A stretch of 6,352 bases of DNA from Dehalococcoidia bacterium (GTDB lineage: Bacteria; Chloroflexota; Dehalococcoidia; Lucifugimonadales; Lucifugimonadaceae), in assembly GCA_028278465.1 (NCBI GenBank), contig JANQEF010000107.1:1-6352 (forward strand). The letters run 5' to 3'. A program made the position numbers and the translations under genes. Within the stretch, counting starts at the first letter, position 1; each line of letters starts with the position of its first letter. Positions 1 to 5,591 of this stretch are shown here, piece after piece. The notes under the pieces are model-generated. The model was given only the letters and a program-made list of their open reading frames with translations, had not been told where the DNA came from and ran no database searches.

Positions 1-288
1 CTGCAGCTTGGCGATCAGCAGCGCCGTCGCCCGCGGCAGAGATGGCATCGCAGAGAAAGTGGCCAGCGACTCGGCACGCTGCTCACGCGCCCGGTCGACA
101 GCCGCCGACCACGAGGCGTCAGAGTGCCTGAACCGCAGGTGTCCGGCCAGGCCCTGCTTCGACCTGAATCCGGCGCCGCACTGCTCGCAGATCGCCGACC
201 TCGTCACCGGCCTGCGCTTGCCGTTCGAGCTGCGATGGCGCGTCGAGCTTCCAGTTTGCTGAGTGTCTGGCGAGTGTGTACTGACCAA
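1..288 (-). CDS. C2H2 zinc-finger small protein, C-terminus cut by window edge
   Basis: An open minus-strand frame runs from an in-frame stop at 340-342 to the window edge without a stop. It encodes one classical C2H2 zinc finger with ligands Cys34, Cys37, His50 and His55 (C-x2-C-x12-H-x4-H). The canonical Phe and Leu core residues are present in the finger (CGAGF...GLAGH). A basic, Ser-rich stretch precedes it (about residues 15-31, ending GKRRPVTR), and a probably helical Ala/Arg/Glu-rich tail follows it. I chose TTG at 286-288 as the start because GGGAG lies 9 nt upstream (298-302); GTG at 205-207 is an alternative that keeps the finger. Third codon positions are GC-rich, as in real genes here. 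The protein probably binds nucleic acid, but its target is unknown. It is same-strand but well separated from the glycosylation operon, so likely independent. I am confident of the finger and less so of the gene boundaries. Confidence 0.55.
   Translation of the reverse strand, partial: MVSTHSPDTQQTGSSTRHRSSNGKRRPVTRSAICEQCGAGFRSKQGLAGHLRFRHSDASWSAAVDRAREQRAESLATFSAMPSLPRATALLIAKLQ
124..189 (-). other. C2H2 zinc-finger motif
   Basis: Cys codons lie at 187-189 and 178-180, His codons at 139-141 and 124-126. The spacing C-x2-C-x3-F-x5-L-x2-H-x4-H matches the classical eukaryote-type zinc finger, including both hydrophobic core positions. Confidence 0.7.
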
Positions 289-297
289 GATCCGGCG

Positions 298-302
298 CTC
301 CC
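298..302 (-). promoter_or_regulatory. Candidate ribosome binding site for the zinc-finger gene
   Basis: GGGAG on the minus strand sits 9 nt before TTG at 288-286. It is the main reason for preferring this start, since no ATG exists upstream of the finger in this frame after the stop at 340-342. Confidence 0.4.
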
Positions 303-390
303 GATTTTTGCGTCCGGAATACGGGCCAATGTGGCCGCGCTAACCGGACCTCTCAGACACCAGTATCCGGGAGAAGAAGTCACTCACCGC

Positions 391-419
391 AATACAGCGC
401 TGACCCGGGATTGCCTCAA
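391..419 (-). promoter_or_regulatory. Weak candidate promoter upstream of the zinc-finger gene
   Basis: On the minus strand, TTGAGG (414-419) and TGTATT (391-396) are separated by 17 nt. Each matches 4 of 6 positions of the sigma-70 -35 and -10 consensus. It lies about 100 nt upstream of the proposed TTG start. Matches this good arise by chance, so this is only a candidate. Confidence 0.2.
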
Positions 420-437
420 ATCGAGGCATCACACGCC

Positions 438-453
438 GACCCGTCACAGGGTC
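438..453. repeat. Short inverted repeat (5-bp stem, 6-nt loop)
   Basis: GACCC and GGGTC flank a 6-nt spacer as a perfect dyad. No T-run follows on either strand, so it is not an obvious terminator by itself. It lies between the operon end and the zinc-finger gene and could be an operator half-site pair or chance. Confidence 0.25.
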
Positions 454-462
454 TCCGAAGAC

Positions 463-485
463 GAAAAGAGCGTCCTGAGCAGGAC
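463..485 (-). terminator. Possible weak Rho-independent terminator of the glycosylation operon
   Basis: On the minus strand, GTCCT-GCTC-AGGAC (472-485) forms a 5-bp stem with a 4-nt loop, followed by GC and TCTTTTC. It begins about 43 nt after the stop codon of the last operon gene. The position and T-rich tail suit a terminator; the short stem makes it weak. Confidence 0.3.
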
Positions 486-528
486 CAGAACGGCGAAGAA
501 CCAGGCACCGAACCCGCAGGCCGATTGG

Positions 529-2286
529 CTACTCTTCAGGCCCGTAGGCGCGCATCACGGCAGGCGAGAACGGGTTGGCGAAGTCAACGCGCTCCTCGTT
601 GGCTATCGGCCGTCCGTCGATGCTGTCGAAGAACGGGTCACGGAAAGCAATGAGGTAGTCGACGCCCTGCTCCATGCCGTAGATCAGCGGCGGGACGTTG
701 AGCGCGTCGTGCTCGCTCTTGCCGCTCAGGTCGATCACTTCCCTGTCAGCGTAGTAGCTGATCGCCCCGGCGGGCACCGCACCGATCACGGTGTCCTCGG
801 GCGTGTTCTCGCTCAGCCAGCGGCCCATCGCCACGCCGGTATCGTTGCTGTTGCGGCTCGTCGTCGAGTACTCGACCGTCGTGGCGTCCCAGCGTGCCGG
901 GATGGCGACGAGAGGAGCGATGAGCAGCGCCAGCACAGCGACCCGTGCCGTTATCACGACCGACTTGCGCTCACGCTCCGAGAGCGGCCTGCGGTTGCGC
1001 TTCCAGATCCAGATCAACTGCCAGCCGCGCACGATGCCTGCGAACAACAGGATCACGATGAACGGCAACGCGGCGTCGATGTGCCTGCGGTCTTCGAACA
1101 GCCAACGCGTGTCAGGCCTCATGAAGGTGACCATGGCGGCGTAGACCATCGCCAGCGCGAACAGCGCCAGCGGCGCGGCCGAGAAGGTGTGCCGCTTGAG
1201 CAGTATGTAGATGCCGAGGAAGATCAGCGGCAGCCCGGCGAGCCATGACAGGCCATCCAGGAACGGCAGCTCGTGCAGGTAGCCAAGCCAGACGTTCCAC
1301 AGGTTTGAAAGCGGGAACAGGCCGAGCACCTCGTTGGTTGCGAGGTAGCTGTCGGGGAGCGCTGCGCCTGTGACGGCCCAGTTGAAGGCGATCCAGGCGA
1401 CTATGACCGCCAGCGCGGGAACCGCCAGCCAGGCGATGTCTCGCACATCCTGTGGCTGCTCGAAGATTGCGCCGTCACGTCTCCACATCCAGCGTGCGAC
1501 GGTCGCTCCGACGATCAACAGCGCAAGCAGCACGCCTTCGGGCCGTGCGGCGATGGCGAGCGCCGCCAGGATGCCTGATGTCCGTGTGCGACCGCGCAGG
1601 AACGCCCATGAAGCGCCGAGCGAGGTCGCAGCGAACAGCGTCACCTCGGTGCCCGAAACCGCTGCGAAGCCGAAGTGCGGCTCAACCGCCAGCACCGCTG
1701 CGGCGAGCAGTCCAACGTAGCGTGAGCGGGTGATCTGCCACGTGATCCGGAACACGAGGCCGACAGATATTGCGCCGAACAGCATGCCGACCAGCTTGGT
1801 CAGCACCGGCAAGCTCTCGCCCTCGAGGCCGAACACGGCCGCAAGCAGACCGTTGAGCGCGATCCACAGCGGCCCGGTTGCGCCTGTCGCAGGGTTGCCG
1901 CTGTTGAACTCGAAGACGAACGAGTCTGCGAAGTTGCGGATGTATGTCATCCGGGTCCAGGAGTCGTCTATCGGCAGCCGCTCCCAGCCGGCGGGCTCAC
2001 CGCTCGCCGAACCCGTAACGAACAGGACCGCGGTGATCAGGTGCAGGACAGTCAGCGCAGCCAGCATCGCCGCAGTGGAGTAGGTGATGCGCACATCGGA
2101 CGGCATGCTCAGGGAAGGCCTGCTGACCGAAGGCATCGATACAGACGGAAGGCCGACCGATGGCATGCGCACCGAACTCACCTGCACTGACGGCAGGCTA
2201 ATCGAAGGCAAGCTGAATGACGGCATGCGGACCCGGCGCCACCAGGCGCTCAGACCGTCTCTCTCCGTGGCGTCGGTCGATGTCAC
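529..2286 (-). CDS. GT-C family membrane glycosyltransferase with N-terminal PSV pentapeptide repeats
   Basis: Predicted multi-pass transferase that would use a polyprenyl-phosphate sugar donor at the outer face of the membrane. The first non-cytoplasmic loop has an Asp pair (DDSW, residues 107-110) followed by a Tyr/Asn segment and GATGPLW (134-141), the usual GT-C/GT39-like signature. SGTEVTLFA (211-219) and ARPEG (247-251) match the SGMExxLFA and RPEG motifs of this superfamily. The C-terminal soluble part has the typical AISYYADREVIDLSG stretch. At 585 aa it is near family size. Before the first helix (about 70-91), residues 21-64 carry repeats of hydrophobic-Pro-Ser-hydrophobic-x, which I do not know from this family. 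The start is GTG (2284-2286), with GAGAGG 8 nt upstream and only 16 bp after the GT2 stop. It is last in the operon and may correspond to the XrtG-associated multi-pass transferase (from memory). The sugar and acceptor are unknown. Confidence 0.85.
   Translation of the reverse strand: MTSTDATERDGLSAWWRRVRMPSFSLPSISLPSVQVSSVRMPSVGLPSVSMPSVSRPSLSMPSDVRITYSTAAMLAALTVLHLITAVLFVTGSASGEPAGWERLPIDDSWTRMTYIRNFADSFVFEFNSGNPATGATGPLWIALNGLLAAVFGLEGESLPVLTKLVGMLFGAISVGLVFRITWQITRSRYVGLLAAAVLAVEPHFGFAAVSGTEVTLFAATSLGASWAFLRGRTRTSGILAALAIAARPEGVLLALLIVGATVARWMWRRDGAIFEQPQDVRDIAWLAVPALAVIVAWIAFNWAVTGAALPDSYLATNEVLGLFPLSNLWNVWLGYLHELPFLDGLSWLAGLPLIFLGIYILLKRHTFSAAPLALFALAMVYAAMVTFMRPDTRWLFEDRRHIDAALPFIVILLFAGIVRGWQLIWIWKRNRRPLSERERKSVVITARVAVLALLIAPLVAIPARWDATTVEYSTTSRNSNDTGVAMGRWLSENTPEDTVIGAVPAGAISYYADREVIDLSGKSEHDALNVPPLIYGMEQGVDYLIAFRDPFFDSIDGRPIANEERVDFANPFSPAVMRAYGPEE
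2095..2226 (-). repeat. Tandem 15-bp coding repeat giving an M/L-P-S-V-S type pentapeptide array
   Basis: Residues 21-64 of the GT-C transferase read as eight full units and one partial unit of five residues: MPSFS, LPSIS, LPSVQ, VSSVR, MPSVG, LPSVS, MPSVS, RPSLS, MPSD. The DNA is a degenerate 15-bp tandem repeat, seen on the plus strand as recurring GAxGGCAxGC-like steps. It lies in the predicted cytoplasmic N-terminal tail, just before the first membrane helix. Confidence 0.85.
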
Positions 2287-2294
2287 GAACTAAG

Positions 2295-2300
2295 CCTCTC
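2295..2300 (-). promoter_or_regulatory. Ribosome binding site fixing the GTG start of the GT-C gene
   Basis: GAGAGG on the minus strand lies 8 nt before GTG at 2286-2284, within the 16-bp gap after the GT2 stop codon. Confidence 0.6.
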
Positions 2301-2302
2301 GC

Positions 2303-3706
2303 CTACCTGAACCTGACAACGCCGCCGATGATCGCAGCGAGCTTCGGCATGAACGATTCGGTCAGGAATGTCACCGCGACAACGGCGGTGCGCCGCAGGC
2401 TGTCGTACGACTCGGAAAGCGGGTCGCGCGCCTGCCACTGCTTCGGCTCCTTGAGAGCCGACAGGAAGCCGCTGAACCTGAACCAGAACGTTGTCCATCG
2501 ATATAACGGCATGAACGCCGGAATCCACCACAGCGACTTCATGCGAGACCTCGCCTCGCCCTCCGCAACCCACAGCGCCACGATGTAGTAGATCGCCTCA
2601 ACACCAACGTAGATCAGGTACAGGCCGAGCGTGGCGGTCATCACCACCTCGATCGGGTACCCGAGCAGGAACATGAACGGCAGCAGGAAGGTCCAGACCA
2701 CGCGCGGGAACGCCAGTGTGTGGTCGACCAGCAGCGACTTCGCAACGGAGATGCCGCGCACCCTGAACGGGTGACGCTCCAGCTCCGGGTACATCGCAGC
2801 AACCTCGATCTGGCCGCGCTGCCAGCGCACACGCTGCGAGTAGAGCGCACGCAGCGACTCCGTCGGGTGCACGTAGACCACCGAGTCGACGACCGCCTTG
2901 ACGTGCATCTCCGGGAATCTGAGCGCGATGTAGAACGTGAGGTCGGTGTCCTCCGAGACCGTTCGCTGGTCGTACATGAAGGTCCGCAGCATCACGTCAC
3001 GACGGAACGCCGAGAATGCTCCTGCCAGCGTGAACAGGCTGTCGGTCTGGCTCTGGTACTGGCGGCCGATGCGGAAGCCCTGGAAATACTCGACGAACTC
3101 TGCCTGCGCCATTGCGTTGCGCAGCGGGTGCACCTCGCGCTTCTCGCCCGTCATCGGGTCGATATCAGGAGGCAGGACCTCGACGGCGCCTGTCGCCGCA
3201 GCCAGCTTGTCGTCGTCCTCGAACGCCCGCGCCATCTCGGTCAGCGCGTCGTTCGCGAGCGCCGTGTCTGCGTCGACGTTGATGATCAGGTCGCCGCGCG
3301 AGTGGTGGATGCCGGCGTTCAGCGCGCCGGCCTTGCCCTTGTAAGGCAGCGAGATCAGGTTGATGCTGCCCTCGAACGGCTCCTCCTGCTCACGAGCGAT
3401 CACGGCGCGCGTGTCGTCCGTGCTCTGGTTGTCGACCACCAGCACCTCGATGCTCGAGCCCGGATAGGTCTGCTCGCGAATCGCCTTCAGGCAGACCGGC
3501 AGCACATCGGCGCCGTTGTACGCCGGCACGATGATCGAGATCAGCGGGAAGTTCTTCAGCGGGCCGCGCCTGCCGAGCGGGATGCGCTTAATGCCGACGC
3601 GAACCGCGGCGTAGAGATAGGCGAACGCGGTCGCGCCGTCGATGATCAACGGCACAACCATCCAGACGCCCCAGAAGAGGGCGAAGCCTACGAGTTGGTC
3701 TGTCAT
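2303..3706 (-). CDS. Family 2 glycosyltransferase, processive membrane type (cellulose-synthase/PgaC-like)
   Basis: Predicted inverting transferase that uses nucleotide-sugar at the cytoplasmic face and may extrude or initiate a surface polysaccharide. An N-terminal membrane helix (about 5-35) precedes a GT-A domain. That domain shows SIIVPAYNG (57-65), VVDNQSTDD (90-98), the metal-binding DAD (145-147), the catalytic-base region SEDTD (251-255) and QRVRW (291-295), the Q-x-x-R-W motif of processive GT2 enzymes. Hydrophobic segments follow at about 325-350, 354-380 and 391-415. At 467 aa it has the usual length for PgaC/NodC-like proteins and lacks a PilZ domain. Its ATG overlaps the exosortase stop (ATGA at 3703-3706), so the two are translationally coupled. 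In XrtG cassettes an adjacent GT2 is a standard partner (from memory), which fits. All key residues are intact; the sugar product cannot be read from the sequence. Confidence 0.92.
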   Translation of the reverse strand: MTDQLVGFALFWGVWMVVPLIIDGATAFAYLYAAVRVGIKRIPLGRRGPLKNFPLISIIVPAYNGADVLPVCLKAIREQTYPGSSIEVLVVDNQSTDDTRAVIAREQEEPFEGSINLISLPYKGKAGALNAGIHHSRGDLIINVDADTALANDALTEMARAFEDDDKLAAATGAVEVLPPDIDPMTGEKREVHPLRNAMAQAEFVEYFQGFRIGRQYQSQTDSLFTLAGAFSAFRRDVMLRTFMYDQRTVSEDTDLTFYIALRFPEMHVKAVVDSVVYVHPTESLRALYSQRVRWQRGQIEVAAMYPELERHPFRVRGISVAKSLLVDHTLAFPRVVWTFLLPFMFLLGYPIEVVMTATLGLYLIYVGVEAIYYIVALWVAEGEARSRMKSLWWIPAFMPLYRWTTFWFRFSGFLSALKEPKQWQARDPLSESYDSLRRTAVVAVTFLTESFMPKLAAIIGGVVRFR

Positions 3707-4317
3707 GATGCCACCAGCTCATCGTCGAGCTTTTTCCGCACCGCGCCCAGCGTGGGGCGTGTGAGCAGGAACCAGTAGATGAGGATCACGCCGAGGAAGA
3801 AGACTGCGCGCCCGATGATCGTGTGCGACACGAGCAGAGAGTCTTTGCCAAGGAAGTGCAGAGCCGCCACGATGACGAGCAGCCGCACGATGTTGGCTAC
3901 GTAGGTCAGCGCCAGCGCAAGCAGCACGTATGAGAACCGCCTGCGCATGGACCACGCCGGGTACATCATCAGCATGCCGAACACGACGCCGGACTCGAGA
4001 AGCCCCGAGGATTCCACGGTCACCTGCAGCATCGTCCAGCCGATGTCCTGCGAGATCACGAGCACGAGCAGCGCGCCCGGCGTGCCCTCGAAGGTGTCAG
4101 TCGGGATGTTGAACAGGTCTGCGACAAGGTGAACGCCCTGCGCCACCGCGGTCTGCAGAGCAGGCTCGATCGGCGTGTTGCGGCCGATGAAGATCACAAG
4201 GAACGCCAGTCCGACGGACCCTGTGATGTAGTACGGCAGCCAGATGCGGTTCAGCCTGAAGAACAGGACCGCGAGCATCCAGAGCGTCGCGAGTATGGCG
4301 GCGACAGCTATGTCCAC
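3703..4317 (-). CDS. Exosortase/archaeosortase-family protein with Ser in place of the catalytic Cys
   Basis: Small multi-pass membrane protein (204 aa) of the family that cleaves C-terminal sorting signals and probably transfers the protein to another anchor. The core motifs are visible: TVESSGLLES (100-109) at the place of the E-C-S/T-G-L active-site motif, NIVRLL (142-147) giving Arg145, and SHTIIGRAVFF (164-174) giving His165. The usual Cys is Ser103 (TCC, 4009-4011), and there is no Cys anywhere in the protein. Hydrophobic segments lie at about 2-18, 31-47, 82-91, 105-122, 128-155 and 166-188, with a positive C-terminus (RKK). I place the start at GTG (4315-4317): AGGAG lies 9 nt upstream and the overlap with the preceding gene is only 10 bp. 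A start further upstream, up to 4413, would add an Arg-rich stretch read antisense-free but in frame overlap with the upstream gene's transmembrane tail, and is unlikely. Neighbours resemble the XrtG cassette. Family assignment is firm; activity is uncertain because of the Ser. Confidence 0.82.
   Translation of the reverse strand: MDIAVAAILATLWMLAVLFFRLNRIWLPYYITGSVGLAFLVIFIGRNTPIEPALQTAVAQGVHLVADLFNIPTDTFEGTPGALLVLVISQDIGWTMLQVTVESSGLLESGVVFGMLMMYPAWSMRRRFSYVLLALALTYVANIVRLLVIVAALHFLGKDSLLVSHTIIGRAVFFLGVILIYWFLLTRPTLGAVRKKLDDELVAS
4009..4011 (-). other. Ser103 codon at the exosortase nucleophile position
   Basis: The minus-strand codon is TCC (Ser). In the aligned motif of exosortases and archaeosortases this position is the essential Cys. 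A single second-base change (TGC to TCC) would explain the replacement. Confidence 0.75.
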
Positions 4318-5591
4318 AGCCGTCGTCTCCTGCTGATGAACCAGATCGCCGCTATTCCGGCCACGCTGGCGGCGCCGAGCAGCCAGGGACCGAGCACGGA
4401 GGCCGGCGACCACTGGATGTCTGCGTCGCCGTCAGGCACGCGGTCCGTGATGAACGGGTTTGAGCTGACCCCGTAGAACGAGACCGTGTACATGCGGATC
4501 ACATCGCCGAACTGGATGCCGAGGTCGTTCCAATCGAGCGGGAACTCAACCCTGAGGCCGCCCTCTTCTTCGCTGTCACCCCAGTCGTTCCAGCCGCTGT
4601 CCGAGATCTTCTGGTTCGAGTCGCCAGGGTAGATCTTCACGTTGACCGAGCTGCTCTCCTCATGCGGCACATAGGTCACGACCGCCCTGCGGTCGCCGCT
4701 CTCGAAGAACTCACCGTTGTTGTTGGTGTCCATGTAGACAATGAAACGCGCCGATTGCTCCTGGGCGTTCTCATCGTCATCGAGCGGCTGCCCGTCCGTG
4801 GTGTGGCGCTCGATCATGTGGTAGTTGATCTCTTCGTCGATATTGTTCGCCCAGTAGAAGGCAGCGATGTCGTGGCGGTGCGAGCCCGTCTGGTCGTTGT
4901 AGGCATCGTCCAGGTGCGCCTTGCCGTCCCACTCATCGAACTTGCCGTCGATCACGATCGGCGTGGTGTCGGGTTCAGGGTTCGGGTCCGGCGTTGTCGA
5001 GGTGTTGACCAGCTCGATCTCGTCGATCACCAGCTCGCCTTCACCGTCTTCTTCTTCCTCATCGTCGTCATCGCTCTCGCCGGTGACGCGAGCGCGGAAC
5101 CACAACCGGTCGTTGAAAGACAGGCCAGTGGTCGAAAGATCGATGTCGTAGAACGTGTACTGGCCGTCCTCATCGTCTTCGCCCCAGCTCTGGACAGTCA
5201 CATAGTTCGAGCCGTCTTCCGACACTTCGATAACGGCGCCGCCATCATCAAAATCGCTGCCGCGCGCCCAGAAGCGAAGCCGCAGGTCGATCTCGCCCGA
5301 GGTGTCGACGCTGCGAACGGCCGCCGCGCCGGAGTTGCGCAGTCGCAGGTGGTTCTGGCCCTGGTGCGGACCGGACTCTTCGGTGATCCTGGCGTCGTCG
5401 AAGAAGTTCCACTCGTCGAGCCAGCCGAAGCCGGTCGGGATGCCGCCCTCGAAGTCGTCCCCGGCCACGCTGCTCTCAGCGCTGGCGATTCTCGGAGCGA
5501 CGATGAGCACGAGCGCGATGATGCCCAGGGCGATCGATGCTGCCCACAGGTGGTAGATGCTGAATGGCGTGTGTGTAGTTAGCTTGCTCAT
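4308..5591 (-). CDS. Secreted CBM9-like surface protein with exosortase-type C-terminal sorting signal
   Basis: A predicted exported protein of 427 aa without any Cys. A long signal peptide (hydrophobic core about 15-33) ends in ASA|ES after residue 38. Domain 1 (about 45-196) looks like a MAM/laminin-G-type beta-sandwich and contains a very acidic loop (172-186). A Thr/Pro linker (197-211) leads to domain 2 (about 212-385). That domain opens with IVIDGKFDEWDG, typical of CBM9-like/sugar-binding modules, and holds a DxNxNG calcium-type loop (288-300). The tail has a short polar segment with WSP (394-396), a membrane helix (398-419) and RRRR (421-424), the tripartite plan of exosortase/archaeosortase substrates. 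Its ATG overlaps the preceding stop (ATGA, 5588-5591), and its 3' end overlaps the exosortase start, so co-expression is near certain. I infer it is the dedicated substrate. It could instead be a simple tail-anchored carbohydrate-binding protein. Confidence 0.8.
   Translation of the reverse strand: MSKLTTHTPFSIYHLWAASIALGIIALVLIVAPRIASAESSVAGDDFEGGIPTGFGWLDEWNFFDDARITEESGPHQGQNHLRLRNSGAAAVRSVDTSGEIDLRLRFWARGSDFDDGGAVIEVSEDGSNYVTVQSWGEDDEDGQYTFYDIDLSTTGLSFNDRLWFRARVTGESDDDDEEEEDGEGELVIDEIELVNTSTTPDPNPEPDTTPIVIDGKFDEWDGKAHLDDAYNDQTGSHRHDIAAFYWANNIDEEINYHMIERHTTDGQPLDDDENAQEQSARFIVYMDTNNNGEFFESGDRRAVVTYVPHEESSSVNVKIYPGDSNQKISDSGWNDWGDSEEEGGLRVEFPLDWNDLGIQFGDVIRMYTVSFYGVSSNPFITDRVPDGDADIQWSPASVLGPWLLGAASVAGIAAIWFISRRRRLWT
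4311..4436 (-). other. Putative C-terminal sorting signal (WSP motif, TM helix, Arg cluster)
   Basis: Residues 386-427 of the surface protein give a short polar lead ending in QWSP, a roughly 22-residue hydrophobic helix (398-419) and RRRR followed by only three residues. This is the architecture of PEP-CTERM, PGF-CTERM and similar signals, but without a PEP or PGF motif. The adjacent exosortase gene makes a functional pairing likely. Confidence 0.6.
4327..4331 (-). promoter_or_regulatory. Ribosome binding site fixing the GTG start of the exosortase gene
   Basis: AGGAG on the minus strand lies 9 nt before GTG at 4317-4315, inside the last codons of the upstream gene (its Arg cluster). It supports a start that removes a 32-residue extension from the longest open frame. 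Confidence 0.6.
4692..4730 (-). other. Calcium-type loop DxNxNGxxxxxxD in the surface protein
   Basis: Residues 288-300 read DTNNNGEFFESGD, with Asp, Asn and Gly spacing as in DxDxDG calcium loops (EF-hand, dockerin and related). Calcium binding is inferred from the pattern only. Confidence 0.45.
5034..5078 (-). other. Acidic low-complexity loop in the surface protein
   Basis: Residues 172-186 are almost all Asp, Glu or Gly and sit between two beta strands of the first domain. On the plus strand it appears as a TCN/TCTTC-rich tract. A surface-exposed charged loop or cation-binding insertion is likely. Confidence 0.7.

Larger units (their letters stand above)
289..528. other. Intergenic region between the operon and the zinc-finger gene
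   Basis: I see no convincing gene in these 240 bases. The stretch holds a weak hairpin with a T-rich tail (463-485), a short perfect dyad (438-453), a weak promoter candidate (391-419) and an RBS candidate (298-302), all read on the minus strand. A long plus-strand frame crosses it but continues antisense through the neighbouring glycosyltransferase gene, so I treat it as a shadow. Confidence 0.5.

Noticed and set aside
444..554. Short hydrophobic minus-strand frame (a TM-like stretch GAWFFAVLVLLRTLF) overlapping the end of the GT-C gene
   Set aside because: The open stretch between stops is only 36 codons and has no ATG, GTG or TTG start, so it needs a frameshift or unusual start. It overlaps the hairpin region. 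Probably chance, though it would make a neat single helix if a frameshift were real.
124..1248. Long plus-strand open frame (374 codons)
   Set aside because: It is antisense to the GT-C gene and the intergenic region. Its product is low-complexity Arg/Val/Asp/His-rich with no domain pattern, as expected from the complement of a GC-rich gene.
2720..3778. Long plus-strand open frame (352 codons) opposite the GT2 gene
   Set aside because: The GT2 frame has intact family motifs along its whole length. The antisense product is Arg/Val/Leu/Asp-rich with no recognisable fold signature.
4662..5582. Long plus-strand open frame (306 codons) opposite the surface-protein gene
   Set aside because: It mirrors the acidic surface protein codon by codon and has no convincing RBS or motif. 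The opposite strand has a signal peptide, domains and tail in order.
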